Assembly (NCBI GenBank): GCA_022708105.1 | Contig: JAKIZI010000017.1 | Span: forward strand, 1-33,389 | Source of the DNA: Bacteroidota bacterium | GTDB taxonomy: Bacteria; Bacteroidota; Bacteroidia; Bacteroidales; WCHB1-69 | Direction: 5' to 3' | Length of the DNA: 33,389 bases | Translations under genes and position numbers: made by a program | Part shown: piece by piece, positions 7,780 through 16,813 of the stretch | How the letters are laid out: each line of letters opens with the position of its first letter | Position numbering within the stretch: the stretch's first letter is position 1 | Notes under the pieces: generated by a model | The model's input: only the letters and a program-made list of their open reading frames with translations | What the model was told of the DNA's origin: nothing | The model's database searches: none

Positions 7780-9012
7780 CTATATTAAAAAGCGGAATTT
7801 TGTTACATCTTGACTGAAGTTGGGATAGGATTTTTTAACGCATTCTGGATGTGTAATCTCTGTAGAGTAGAAAAAAGAGAATAGTGAAAAAGCCATAACC
7901 AAACGATGATCTCCGTAAGAGTCAAAATAAAGAGTTCTGTTTTTATCTATCTGTCGGGATGTTCCTTTTACAAAGAGTTGTGAGTTATTCTGTAGTTCAA
8001 CGGGGGCAAAAGAAGAGAGTTTTTCAGAAAGAATAGTTAATCGATCAGATTCTTTTAAATTTAAAGAGTTCAATCCGTTTAACACAACATCAAAAGGCAA
8101 AAGGACTGCTAATACGGCAAGGATTAAGGAGATATCCGGGTGAGCAGAAAGATCAAATGTAATAGGTTGAGACAGATTTTGCTTAAATCTATACAAGGTA
8201 ATGCCAGATTTTGTTTCTAGGGAGTCAATGCCGAGAATACGAAACCATTCTGCGACAATGGTATCTCCCTGAAGATCTGCAAACGATAATCCCCGAAGAA
8301 CAATCTTTTTGTCTGGAAATAGTGTGGCAACAGCATACCAAAACGCTGCTGCACTCCAATCTGATTCTTCTTTAATAACAGCTGAATTAATAGTTAAGTT
8401 ATCGTGTGTGAAAGAGTAAGTATTGGCCTTTTTCTCTATATGAAATCCACTTTGAGTGAGCAATGTACAAGTAAGGTCAAGGTACGGATAGGAAAATACA
8501 GGTGAAGTAAGAATTAACTTATTAAGTTTAATTTTTCCGGCTATCAGTAGGAGTGCACTAACCCATTGACTGCTTAATCCACCTTCAATATTGATTTCGG
8601 AGGCAGTAATTTCTTTTCCGTGAATACGAAATCCGGACTCGGTTTGAATAATTTCAGCACCTATATTTTGAAGAGCTTTCATGAGAGGCGCAATAGGACG
8701 ATTTAACAGTCGCTCAGTCCCACAAAGGAACCAATTTCCCTCTGTGACAGACAATAGAGCCATCAAAAATCGAAATGCAGCCCCACAATCTTTAACATCA
8801 ATGCGTGTTTCTGAAAAATTGTTTTTTGATTGTCTCAGTGCGATAAGGTGCAGATTACGATGAACAATATGAACATCTTCCGCATCTTCGGCGGTAATGG
8901 CCCCAATTTTATTTTCATACAGAAATCCAATAATCAATTTCCGAATCAGAATACTTTTTGATCTGGGCAACTGAATAGTTAGGGACGTTAGCTCAGGATA
9001 GATATCCGGCAT
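7780..9012 (-). CDS. aroA: 3-phosphoshikimate 1-carboxyvinyltransferase (EPSP synthase)
   Basis: This enzyme transfers the enolpyruvyl group of PEP to shikimate-3-phosphate in the chorismate pathway. At 410 residues it is slightly shorter than E. coli AroA. Motifs in order: PRSKS at 16-20 (shikimate/PEP-binding Lys-Ser), DCGAAFRFL at 75-83, GTERLLNRPI at 98-107, SSQW at 147-150, PDISLILA (catalytic Asp), LKESDRL, GDHRLVMAF and KSYPNFSQD near the C-terminus. The second motif departs from the usual N-A-G-T-A-M-R form: the Thr after Gly is Ala and the Met before Arg is Phe. That loop lines the PEP/glyphosate pocket. It is the last gene of the long leftward string, its ATG lying two bases past the cdd stop. 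Confidence 0.95.
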   Translation of the reverse strand: MPDIYPELTSLTIQLPRSKSILIRKLIIGFLYENKIGAITAEDAEDVHIVHRNLHLIALRQSKNNFSETRIDVKDCGAAFRFLMALLSVTEGNWFLCGTERLLNRPIAPLMKALQNIGAEIIQTESGFRIHGKEITASEINIEGGLSSQWVSALLLIAGKIKLNKLILTSPVFSYPYLDLTCTLLTQSGFHIEKKANTYSFTHDNLTINSAVIKEESDWSAAAFWYAVATLFPDKKIVLRGLSFADLQGDTIVAEWFRILGIDSLETKSGITLYRFKQNLSQPITFDLSAHPDISLILAVLAVLLPFDVVLNGLNSLNLKESDRLTILSEKLSSFAPVELQNNSQLFVKGTSRQIDKNRTLYFDSYGDHRLVMAFSLFSFFYSTEITHPECVKKSYPNFSQDVTKFRFLI

Positions 9013-9014
9013 GA

Positions 9015-9506
9015 TTATTCTTTGGGTAGAAAACCTGAATGGAATGAACAGGGCAATAATTCGTGAATGCTTTTGAATACATATACATGACCTGTTTCTC
9101 CGGAGAGAATCATTTCAAGGGGTTTATTATATTTTTGTTCATATTCCAATAATACTTGACGACATGCTCCACATGGGGATATCGGCTCATCTAAAGGTTT
9201 TTCAAGATTAATAGCGATAATGGCAATCTTTTTAAAGGGAACATTCGGGTAGAGTGCCGATGCAGAGAAAGCAGCGGTTCTTTCGGCACATATCCCTGAA
9301 GGATAGGCTGCGTTTTCCTGGTTGCTCCCAATCACAATCTCGCCATTTTCCAATAAGATGGCGGCTCCTACTTTAAAACGGGAATATGGGGCGTATGCAT
9401 GTTGAGCGGCTTCATGTGCTTTGTTCAATAATGCAGCGCTCTCTGCCGGTAATTCATTCCGATTTTCATATAGTATAAATTCGGTGTTAAAACTTTTTAT
9501 TTCCAT
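9015..9506 (-). CDS. cdd: Cytidine deaminase
   Basis: This enzyme hydrolytically deaminates cytidine and deoxycytidine to uridine forms in pyrimidine salvage. The zinc site is intact: CAE at 73-75 (ligand Cys73, proton-shuttle Glu75) and PCGACRQ at 111-117 (ligands Cys112 and Cys115). The substrate strand YSRFKVGAAIL precedes it. Three cysteine ligands and 163 residues fit the homotetrameric class, with a short N-terminal extension. Eleven bases separate it from the O-antigen ligase-like gene upstream and two bases from aroA downstream. Confidence 0.95.
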   Translation of the reverse strand: MEIKSFNTEFILYENRNELPAESAALLNKAHEAAQHAYAPYSRFKVGAAILLENGEIVIGSNQENAAYPSGICAERTAAFSASALYPNVPFKKIAIIAINLEKPLDEPISPCGACRQVLLEYEQKYNKPLEMILSGETGHVYVFKSIHELLPCSFHSGFLPKE

Positions 9507-9517
9507 ATATCTTCTTA

Positions 9518-11122
9518 TTAGTGATTATTTGGTTCTATATTTAACTTATGATTTTTGCTTTTATTATGTATTAGCTGAAAATCAGCGGGTTCTTCTGTCA
9601 TTTTTTTAAAATTAAAACAAAAAAGTAAAAATGCATTAAAAAAAGCATAAAAGGTCATTCCTGCTTGTGTCTCTAATGTATCTTCAGTAAAAAAAGAACA
9701 AAAAATGATGATGAAAAAGAATAGATAATTTAAATTTCTTGCATTTTTATGAATAAAAAAAGGAATAAATAGCATGATGATAAAGGCAAGAAGAGGAAGG
9801 AGGCCTCCCATCAGCAGTAAAGTCAAAAATTGGTTATGAGCCCCCATGTTTTTACGTAAGGGGGAATGATCTTTGGTAAGTTGTTGATCAATGGCTTCTT
9901 TGTGATCCCCAATCCCGATACCTGTAAGTAGGTTATTTTGGATGATTTTGATACTGGTTTGCCATAATTCAAACCTTTGCAAAATAGAGGAATGTGTGAT
10001 CTCTTTTGTCTGTTTATAGAGTGAAAGACTGAAAAAAGTAGGATATAACGCTTTTTTAACTCCGATTACTTGTGTGTAAGCAAGATTTGCAATTTTATGT
10101 TCAATATTGTGTATATCCTTTGTGTTTAATGCATAAACACCTTCTCTGTCTTTGAAAAGACCTTTGGAATTTAGATATCTGATAAGAGTAGGTCGTACGG
10201 AATCATAAGGAATATTGCTTCGTTCCGGCCAGCTTTCACGGAGTTCTTTTTCACAAAGATATAACTCTGTATAAGATCCGTTTTCAATAATGGATTTGAA
10301 GTTATGGGTATATGGATTTCCTGAAGCGGTATGCGTGGGAAGTTGTTCCGGAAGATCAACATGATAGTAATTGTATGTGATGATGAATAGATGTCCTATA
10401 AACACAATGATTCCCGTAAAAATACTTACGAGCATAATATTCCGAATTCTTGTTCGCTCTCCGGTAATAAGCATAAATAACAGATAAGTAAATGTAACTG
10501 CAAAAAGGAGGATAATTCCGGTAAATGTTTGAGAAATAAATAGATAGAAGATAAGCCACCCTGCAATGAGAGCGTATAAGATTTTTATAATATGCGAATA
10601 ACTTTTTACTCTTAACGTAAACTGAATTGCAAAAATAATGGCGATGATGACACAGAAACTAAATCGGATGTGTGAAATAAAAAGCGAAATATCCCGAATA
10701 TCCTGAATAGGATGGGTTATCATATAAATGATGGAGATGAGTGTGGATCCCAGCGTGACGAGAATAAATACGGTAAGCACAAGTCTGATTTCCTTGCCGT
10801 TAAGTTTTGATGAAGAAGCTATCACTAATGGAGCGTACAATAGTGGAAGTTTACTCAAAATATTATCCAAGGCGGAATTCCAATTCTCGGTGTTGATCAG
10901 TCCAAATAAGAAAATGAAAAAAAATGAGGATAAAAAGAAAACAGTTCGTTGCTCCTTAAGGCGTTGCCACTTCTCTTTCCAATTCCATTCTGCAACCCAG
11001 TTGGCACACAAAAGCAACCCTCCGATACTCATGCCGAAATTGGATACGGGAATTGAGCCGGCTAATAGGAGCAGTGCACATAGATAAATAATATGATGGA
11101 CTTTCTCTCTTGTCAAAATCAA
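9518..11122 (-). CDS. O-antigen ligase-like (Wzy_C) membrane protein
   Basis: A polytopic inner-membrane protein of 534 residues with about ten hydrophobic helices. A large hydrophilic loop between about residues 255 and 400 ends in the family core, QRFELWQTSIKIIQNNLL then GIGIGD, followed by AHNQF with His429 and a final pair of helices. This layout is that of the O-antigen ligase / polymerase superfamily, whose members move or polymerise undecaprenyl-linked glycans on the periplasmic side. Ligase and polymerase cannot be told apart by sequence. No glycosyltransferases lie nearby; the gene sits among housekeeping genes, one base after the protease stop. Confidence 0.85.
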   Translation of the reverse strand: MILTREKVHHIIYLCALLLLAGSIPVSNFGMSIGGLLLCANWVAEWNWKEKWQRLKEQRTVFFLSSFFFIFLFGLINTENWNSALDNILSKLPLLYAPLVIASSSKLNGKEIRLVLTVFILVTLGSTLISIIYMITHPIQDIRDISLFISHIRFSFCVIIAIIFAIQFTLRVKSYSHIIKILYALIAGWLIFYLFISQTFTGIILLFAVTFTYLLFMLITGERTRIRNIMLVSIFTGIIVFIGHLFIITYNYYHVDLPEQLPTHTASGNPYTHNFKSIIENGSYTELYLCEKELRESWPERSNIPYDSVRPTLIRYLNSKGLFKDREGVYALNTKDIHNIEHKIANLAYTQVIGVKKALYPTFFSLSLYKQTKEITHSSILQRFELWQTSIKIIQNNLLTGIGIGDHKEAIDQQLTKDHSPLRKNMGAHNQFLTLLLMGGLLPLLAFIIMLFIPFFIHKNARNLNYLFFFIIIFCSFFTEDTLETQAGMTFYAFFNAFLLFCFNFKKMTEEPADFQLIHNKSKNHKLNIEPNNH

Positions 11123-11123
11123 T

Positions 11124-12782
11124 TTATTTTTTACCCGTCAAAATTTGGTTGTATTTTTGCGTATTCAATAAAATGTTTTTTGCGGCAACTACATCTGGAT
11201 CACTCTGTATCGAATTAATAATTCGTCCTTTTTGATAATAGTATCGAGTTACGATTTCTGTCCCTAAATATTCCGCAATTTCGTCTTTATATCGGATCAA
11301 ATCGTTTGATTTGTCTGCTCCTAATTGTGCATACATCTTCTCATATAAATCTTTAATGGCGCTGTAATTTTTTTCTTCTTGAGCGACTTCTTTGAGTTTG
11401 TTCAGGATAGATTCAGTTTCGGTTGTATAAGAATACTCTTTATTTTTTAAAAACTCAAGAAATTGTTGATAAAGATTGTCATCAACCTTAAAAATTTCAG
11501 GATTGGCTATGGAATCGTTGGCGGCACGATATTGGTTTGCAAAATCAAAGATTAAATTATTGAGAATCAAAGCCATGAGAATATTACTGGCCATGGAATC
11601 AGGAGTTATGATATCCGGTTCGACGCCACCTTTATCGTACACGATTCTTCCGTTTTTTGTTTTATAAGGAATGGCTAATGAGTCCGGAATATAATGGCGG
11701 ATTGGAGTGGAATCTTTTTCAAAATAGTCAATATTCTGAACACAGCGACCACTGGGGATGTAGTATTTCGAGACCGTGATTTTCAAACTGGAGTTGTAGC
11801 TGAGAGGAATGATATTTTGAACGAGACCTTTGCCGAAAGTTTTTTTCCCGACGATGATGCCGCGGTCAAGATCTTGAAATGCACCCGCCACAATTTCGGA
11901 CGCAGAGGCACTCATGCTATTGACCAAAACAACAACCGGAATTTGTTTATCAATAGGAGCGAAACGTGTTTTATGAATATTCTGTTGCTCTTTTATTTTT
12001 CCTTTGGTTTCTACGATAGTTACGTTTTGATCTACAAAAATATTCATGATATTCACTGCTTCATTAAGTAATCCCCCTCCATTATTTCGTAAATCGAGGA
12101 TAAGGTATTCCATTCCTTGTTCTTTCATTTTCAGGAAGGCATCCTTTACTTCGTTTCCTGCATTTTCAGTAAATTGATCCAATTTAATATAACCTATTTT
12201 TTGATCGATAATACCAAAATAGGGGAGGTTCGGAAGCTTAATTTCTTTACGGGTTACTTTAACAACCATTGGTTTTTCTGTGCCCGGGCGTTTTATTTCA
12301 AGCGTAACCGGAGTCCCCGGTTCCCCTTTGAGAATGGTGCTCACATCTCCGGAAGTTTTTCCGGCAGTTGTTTGATTATTTACTTTGAGAATAACGTCTC
12401 CCGCTCTTAAACCGGCGATTTGTGCCGGCCAACCTTCATAAGGTTCTGCAATGACAATTTCTTTATTTTTTTGTTGAATTAAAGCACCTATTCCTCCGTA
12501 TTGGCCGGTAGTCAGAAGCTTAAAATCTTCAATCTGCGACTCGGGATAATAGACCGTGTAGGGGTCTAATTTCTGTAACATCGCATCAATCGCTGTTTTA
12601 GTTAAATCCCCGGGCGTTATTTCATCGGCATATTTGGCATTGAGTTCTTTAAGGACTGAAATGAAAATATCCACATTTTTAGCAATCTCAAAATCATTTT
12701 GTGCTTTCAAAGAAATTGATAATGCCAAAAAAAGGATAAGTATTTGTACTTTGGCAAAAAAACGAAATGAAGAGGTTCCCAT
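11124..12782 (-). CDS. S41 C-terminal processing peptidase (CtpA-like)
   Basis: An exported serine protease of 552 residues. The N-terminus contains a signal peptide (VQILILFLALSISLKAQ). A PDZ domain covers about 85-180 (GQYGGIGALI, AGLRAGDVILKVNN), and the S41 catalytic core about 190-380. The Ser/Lys dyad is visible as Ser293 in MSASASEI and Lys318, 25 residues on, in TFGKGLVQ, matching the spacing in E. coli Prc. A helical C-terminal extension follows. Known relatives trim C-termini of envelope proteins. ATG at 12780-12782 is preferred because it gives a normal signal peptide and starts 10 bases after the rnpA stop. An in-frame ATG at 12815 would overlap rnpA by 23 bases. Confidence 0.92.
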   Translation of the reverse strand: MGTSSFRFFAKVQILILFLALSISLKAQNDFEIAKNVDIFISVLKELNAKYADEITPGDLTKTAIDAMLQKLDPYTVYYPESQIEDFKLLTTGQYGGIGALIQQKNKEIVIAEPYEGWPAQIAGLRAGDVILKVNNQTTAGKTSGDVSTILKGEPGTPVTLEIKRPGTEKPMVVKVTRKEIKLPNLPYFGIIDQKIGYIKLDQFTENAGNEVKDAFLKMKEQGMEYLILDLRNNGGGLLNEAVNIMNIFVDQNVTIVETKGKIKEQQNIHKTRFAPIDKQIPVVVLVNSMSASASEIVAGAFQDLDRGIIVGKKTFGKGLVQNIIPLSYNSSLKITVSKYYIPSGRCVQNIDYFEKDSTPIRHYIPDSLAIPYKTKNGRIVYDKGGVEPDIITPDSMASNILMALILNNLIFDFANQYRAANDSIANPEIFKVDDNLYQQFLEFLKNKEYSYTTETESILNKLKEVAQEEKNYSAIKDLYEKMYAQLGADKSNDLIRYKDEIAEYLGTEIVTRYYYQKGRIINSIQSDPDVVAAKNILLNTQKYNQILTGKK

Positions 12783-12792
12783 TTTACATAAT

Positions 12793-13209
12793 TTAGTTAG
12801 CCGAAATATTTGCATTTGATAAACGTCTTAATATCGTTATTATTTTATCGTTAACGAATTTATAAGTGGGGATTTCGTTCCCTATAAAGACAAACAGAAT
12901 CTGAAAACGACTCTCTTTCCGAATATCATCGATATCCAATAAATGCTTGTTTAATCGATAAGCTTCACGAGTTAATCGTTTGATTCGATTTCTGTCAACC
13001 GCCAATCGAAATATCTTTTTGGGAACACTTATTGTAATTTGATGAATAATAGGTGGTTGAGAAACATGCTCCACCCGATAATAACATTTATATGGATAAC
13101 AAAATAATGTTTGCTGTTCTTGAATCAATTGATTTAAGACAATTTTAGAACATATTCTCTCTTTTTTTGAAAAAGTGTAAGAACCCTGTTTAGCGTCGTC
13201 TTGTTGCAT
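12793..13209 (-). CDS. rnpA: Ribonuclease P protein component
   Basis: This is the basic protein subunit that helps the M1 RNA mature tRNA 5' ends. The diagnostic RNR signature is present as DRNRIKRLTREAYR at 72-85, preceded by the central cleft strand HQITISVPKKIF and the N-terminal SKKERI element. At 138 residues it is of normal size. The usual partner rpmH is absent; the gene overlaps the 3' end of hemD by 20 bases, so its translation may depend on hemD. No internal methionine offers a later start. Confidence 0.95.
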   Translation of the reverse strand: MQQDDAKQGSYTFSKKERICSKIVLNQLIQEQQTLFCYPYKCYYRVEHVSQPPIIHQITISVPKKIFRLAVDRNRIKRLTREAYRLNKHLLDIDDIRKESRFQILFVFIGNEIPTYKFVNDKIITILRRLSNANISAN

Positions 13210-13957
13210 GATCTTTTAAGAAAAGGTCCATTGCTGCCGTGATTGATGGAGCTTGGGGAGTCGGTGCCAATACGTTTACGGTCCAACCTTCTGCTTCAAT
13301 CGCATTTGCTACAGCATTGCCCAATCCTCCGAGTGCAATATCTTCAGTCTGAACAAAATCAGGAAAATTAAAACGTAATGATTGAACTCCGGCAGGACTG
13401 AATAGCACAATCATTTCGTATTTGCTGATATCTATGTCATTTTTTAAATCAGCAGGAATCGTGTTGAAAACAATTGCAGGAGTATATGCAATATTGTGTT
13501 TTTCTAAAAATTCAGAAAATTGAGACCCGGTAGAATCAGAGCCGCACGGAATTAAATATTGATGCTCTTTGTTTTTTAAAATAAAATCAAAAATACTGTT
13601 AGGATTATTATTCTTCCCGAAAAAAATCTTTCTTTTACGGAATTGAATATATTTCTGTAAATAAAATGCGGTGGACTCTGTCGGACAAAAATATTTCATG
13701 CTTTCTGGCATTTGAATCCGCATTTCCTTGACAATATTAAAAAACTGATCAATGGTGTTTTTACTTGAAAATATAATGGCAGAGTGTTTTAAGATGTCAA
13801 TTTTTGAATCTCTAAACTCACGAACACTAACACTTTCTATTTTAAAAAATTTGTAAAAGTCGATGTTAATACTATATTTTTTCTTTAGATCGGCATAAGG
13901 ACTTTTACCAAAATCTGCCGGTGCCGGTTGTGAAATAAGAATATTTTTGATTTTCAT
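13190..13957 (-). CDS. hemD: Uroporphyrinogen-III synthase
   Basis: This enzyme cyclises hydroxymethylbilane with inversion of ring D in tetrapyrrole synthesis. The 255-residue protein shows the two-domain HemD pattern: an N-terminal ILISQPAPAD strand, the middle FSSKNTIDQFF (a conserved S-x-N region), and the C-terminal EMIVLFSPAGVQSL and LGGLGNAVANAIEAEG segments that form the second nucleotide-like fold, ending in the A-P-T-P element. HemD diverges strongly, so the call rests on these positions together with the DUF4271 neighbour typical of Bacteroidetes hemD loci. The stop lies inside rnpA. Confidence 0.9.
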   Translation of the reverse strand: MKIKNILISQPAPADFGKSPYADLKKKYSINIDFYKFFKIESVSVREFRDSKIDILKHSAIIFSSKNTIDQFFNIVKEMRIQMPESMKYFCPTESTAFYLQKYIQFRKRKIFFGKNNNPNSIFDFILKNKEHQYLIPCGSDSTGSQFSEFLEKHNIAYTPAIVFNTIPADLKNDIDISKYEMIVLFSPAGVQSLRFNFPDFVQTEDIALGGLGNAVANAIEAEGWTVNVLAPTPQAPSITAAMDLFLKDHATRRR

Positions 13958-13992
13958 CGCGTGCCCCTTTCTTTTTTATATTTTGATTTATG

Positions 13993-14709
13993 TTATTTCT
14001 CTAAGGATAAAACTGCTTTAAGCAACACAATATAAGGTAAAATTTCAATTGTGCAAAAATACAAAAAAAATTGGAATTTATTATTATTTTTTATATTCAA
14101 AATGTATAAGCGATAAAAAAGTATTAAAAAAGTTGTTAAGAATATAGGAGCGTATAAAAGTAAAATTAACCATTCTCCCGTGTAAAAAAAACTGATGAGT
14201 ATCGGAAAAAGACAAAAACTATTTAAAGTGATAAATAGTAATTTATAAAGCAAAATAGAATCTCTGTTTTCTTTACAGTCAAAAAGATATGTGAATAAAT
14301 TACTCGTAATGCGTTTAAAGATTCCATCCAATAAAACTAATCCAATTGGAATAAGATATCGCAAGGGTAAAAATAAAGAATTATAGAGATTTGGTAAAAA
14401 TGTGGATAGTAAGGCAAATAGGAAAAGGGCTTGAATAAGATAGCTGACGAGAAACAGGAATATAGAGATACGCTCTTTAATGAGTTTCATGTCTCGAAGA
14501 AGTTGTGAGATAATTCGTTGTGAAAATAGTCCTTGAAGGATAAGGAGAACTTGTTTACGATGCAATACAAATATTAAGGCAATGAGTCCCAAAATAACAA
14601 CCAATATAGTTGTGGTAATGCTGTTTTCCACAATGTTGGAAGGAAGCAATCCATTTTCTCCGGAAGAAGATAACAGATGAGTGTTCAAGAGTGATTTCGA
14701 TTGCCCCAT
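13993..14709 (-). CDS. DUF4271 integral membrane protein
   Basis: A 238-residue membrane protein with roughly six to seven hydrophobic helices, the first at about 33-48 (ILVVILGLIALIFVL) and the rest spread over residues 80-235. Length, topology and position directly before hemD match the Bacteroidetes DUF4271 family, which has no established function. It follows the radical SAM gene by 10 bases and precedes hemD by 35, so it is cotranscribed with them. No catalytic motif is visible; family assignment is from context and hydropathy more than from a signature. Confidence 0.8.
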   Translation of the reverse strand: MGQSKSLLNTHLLSSSGENGLLPSNIVENSITTTILVVILGLIALIFVLHRKQVLLILQGLFSQRIISQLLRDMKLIKERISIFLFLVSYLIQALFLFALLSTFLPNLYNSLFLPLRYLIPIGLVLLDGIFKRITSNLFTYLFDCKENRDSILLYKLLFITLNSFCLFPILISFFYTGEWLILLLYAPIFLTTFLILFYRLYILNIKNNNKFQFFLYFCTIEILPYIVLLKAVLSLEK

Positions 14710-14719
14710 AAATATTACT

Positions 14720-15499
14720 TTAAAATACCGAAGTTTGAAATCCTTTATTTCTTACGCGGATTGCTATTTGTTCTAATTCTTCGCGTGTAAATCTAATCAA
14801 TTCTGTTTGAGGAGTTTCGCGGTCTAAAGAGTAAATCATAACTTGTTTCGGATTGATTTCTTCGAGATTGGAAAGCCATGCACCAATATTATCCTCACTA
14901 CTATTATCAAAATAGAGATTGTCTATTTTTCCTTTTAGGAAAAGAGTTTGAATAATGGCAATTCCACTAAGTTTTTTTAGATTTTGAACTACTTCTTGTT
15001 GTGATACGGAGATAGTTGGTTTATTAATGAGTTGAAATAAAGCTTCGTTTCCGGCATCCAATTTCAGAATGGGATTGTCTATCTTTTTTAAAGCTTCAAG
15101 AACATCTTGGCGGTGTAATTGTGTGGAATTGGAGAGGCAAGTGATAACAGCAGAAGGATAGTACCGTTTGCGTAACAAGAGCAATCCGTCGATAATTTCC
15201 CCGAAAGAAGGATGCAAAGTAGGCTCCCCGTTTCCCGAAAAAGTGATGCTGTCAATGACGCTGTTCTTTTCCCGGCAATCAATAAGTTTATGTTCAATGG
15301 CTTTCAGAATTTGTTCAGCAGGTAAGAAAGAATCCTTGTCCCAATAGGAATTTTCAAGAGTCCATCCGCATTCGCAATAGATACAGTTAAAAGAACAAAT
15401 TTTGGTGTCATTAGGCAATAAATTAATCCCTAATGATTGTCCCAAACGTCTGCTAAATATTGGTCCAAATGCGATAGATTGCCATAAAAATGTGCTCAT
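14720..15499 (-). CDS. Radical SAM protein of the small UPF0026-like group
   Basis: A 259-residue cytosolic [4Fe-4S] enzyme. The cluster motif C-x3-C-x2-C is present as CSFNCIYC (Cys35, Cys39, Cys42), in the context SLGINLLPNDTKICSFNC that marks this group. The SAM-binding GNGEP motif follows (TFSGNGEPTLHP, about residues 88-99). The remainder fits a short TIM-barrel fragment and ends without a second cluster domain. The substrate is unknown; archaeal relatives sharing this N-terminus are tRNA wobble-base modifying enzymes, but that is only suggestive here. The gene lies 35 bases after the dehydrogenase and 10 before the DUF4271 gene. Confidence 0.9.
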   Translation of the reverse strand: MSTFLWQSIAFGPIFSRRLGQSLGINLLPNDTKICSFNCIYCECGWTLENSYWDKDSFLPAEQILKAIEHKLIDCREKNSVIDSITFSGNGEPTLHPSFGEIIDGLLLLRKRYYPSAVITCLSNSTQLHRQDVLEALKKIDNPILKLDAGNEALFQLINKPTISVSQQEVVQNLKKLSGIAIIQTLFLKGKIDNLYFDNSSEDNIGAWLSNLEEINPKQVMIYSLDRETPQTELIRFTREELEQIAIRVRNKGFQTSVF

Positions 15500-15534
15500 A
15501 GCGTAAGAATTTAAGGTCGTGAAAGTCCGTTCAA

Positions 15535-16734
15535 CTATTTTTCAACAGGGAGCGGCTCATCAATTTGCTCATTCCACGGAAGTCCGTATGTGCCAATTTC
15601 GGCCATAAAAGGATCTGGATTAAACTCTTCAACATTAAAAACTCCGGCACCGCCCCACTTGCCTTCCAATAACATTTTCGCCCCTAACATGGCAGGAACT
15701 CCGGTGGTGTAAGATACGGCTTGTGCTCCAATTTCTTTGTAAACCAACGCATGATCACAATTATTCCAAATATAATAGGTGCGTTCTTTCCCGTCTTTAA
15801 TACCGCGAATCTGACATCCGATAGAGGTTTGACCGGTGTAGCCTTCTCCTAATGATGCCGGCTCGGGAAGTACTGCTTTTAAAAATTGTAAAGGAACAAT
15901 CTCTTTCCCCTCGTAATTGATTGGTTTGATGCTTGTAAGACCTACTTCTTGCAATACGTTTAGAACATTGATGTATTTTTGTCCGAAGGTCATCCAAAAA
16001 CGTGCTCTTTTTAAAGTTGGGAAGTTGGCAGTCAGTGATTCCAACTCTTCATGATATAACAAATAAGATTCCTTTTCGCCAATGTTCGGATAATCAATAG
16101 GTTTATGAATAGAAAGGGGATCAACTTCAATCCATTTTCCGTTTTCCCAGTATTTACCTCTTTGTGTGATTTCACGAATGTTTATTTCCGGATTAAAGTT
16201 GGTGGCAAAAGATTTCCCATGATCTCCGGCATTACAATCCACAATATCTAAGTAATGAATTTCATCAAAATAATGCTTGGCGGCATAAGCAGTATAAATA
16301 CTGGTTACTCCGGGGTCAAATCCGCATCCTAAGATACCTGTAATGCCCGCTTGTTTAAATTTATCCCGGTAAGCCCATTGCCATTTATATTCAAATTTGG
16401 CCACATCTTTAGGTTCGTAATTGGCGGTATCTAAATAGTGCGTTTTTGTTGCCAGACATGCATCCATTAAAGATAAATCCTGGTAGGGCAGTGCGACGTT
16501 AATCAGTAAATCCGGATTGTATTTACGAATCAGTGCAATGGTTTCTTCCACATTGTCTGCATCTACTTGGTCGGTAATAACAGGTGTTCCTTTAACTGCG
16601 GCTGCAATTTTATCACATTTTGATTTAGTTCTGCTTGCCAAAACAATTTCGGAAAACACTTCAGGAACCGACGCACATTTATGTGTTACAACTGCACCGA
16701 CGCCTCCTGCTCCTATAATTAATACTTTTGCCAT
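15535..16734 (-). CDS. Saccharopine dehydrogenase family protein, likely carboxynorspermidine synthase
   Basis: A 399-residue NAD(P)-dependent cytosolic reductase. The N-terminal Rossmann loop is VLIIGAGGVGAVV (GxGxxG at about 8-13), followed by LASRTKSKCDKI at the cofactor ribose site. The central DTANYEPKD and GCGFDPGVTSIY segments and full length fit the carboxynorspermidine/carboxyspermidine dehydrogenase branch, which reductively couples aspartate semialdehyde with a diamine in the alternative spermidine route. True saccharopine dehydrogenase is a less likely alternative. The partner carboxynorspermidine decarboxylase gene is not in this window. It is the first gene of the long leftward string. 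Confidence 0.87.
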   Translation of the reverse strand: MAKVLIIGAGGVGAVVTHKCASVPEVFSEIVLASRTKSKCDKIAAAVKGTPVITDQVDADNVEETIALIRKYNPDLLINVALPYQDLSLMDACLATKTHYLDTANYEPKDVAKFEYKWQWAYRDKFKQAGITGILGCGFDPGVTSIYTAYAAKHYFDEIHYLDIVDCNAGDHGKSFATNFNPEINIREITQRGKYWENGKWIEVDPLSIHKPIDYPNIGEKESYLLYHEELESLTANFPTLKRARFWMTFGQKYINVLNVLQEVGLTSIKPINYEGKEIVPLQFLKAVLPEPASLGEGYTGQTSIGCQIRGIKDGKERTYYIWNNCDHALVYKEIGAQAVSYTTGVPAMLGAKMLLEGKWGGAGVFNVEEFNPDPFMAEIGTYGLPWNEQIDEPLPVEK

Positions 16735-16813
16735 GATATGTTTTATTTGATGATTAATGACTTAATAATTATCCGCAATGTATGTAACTTCTTATGAAGT
16801 AAATTTCAATGTG

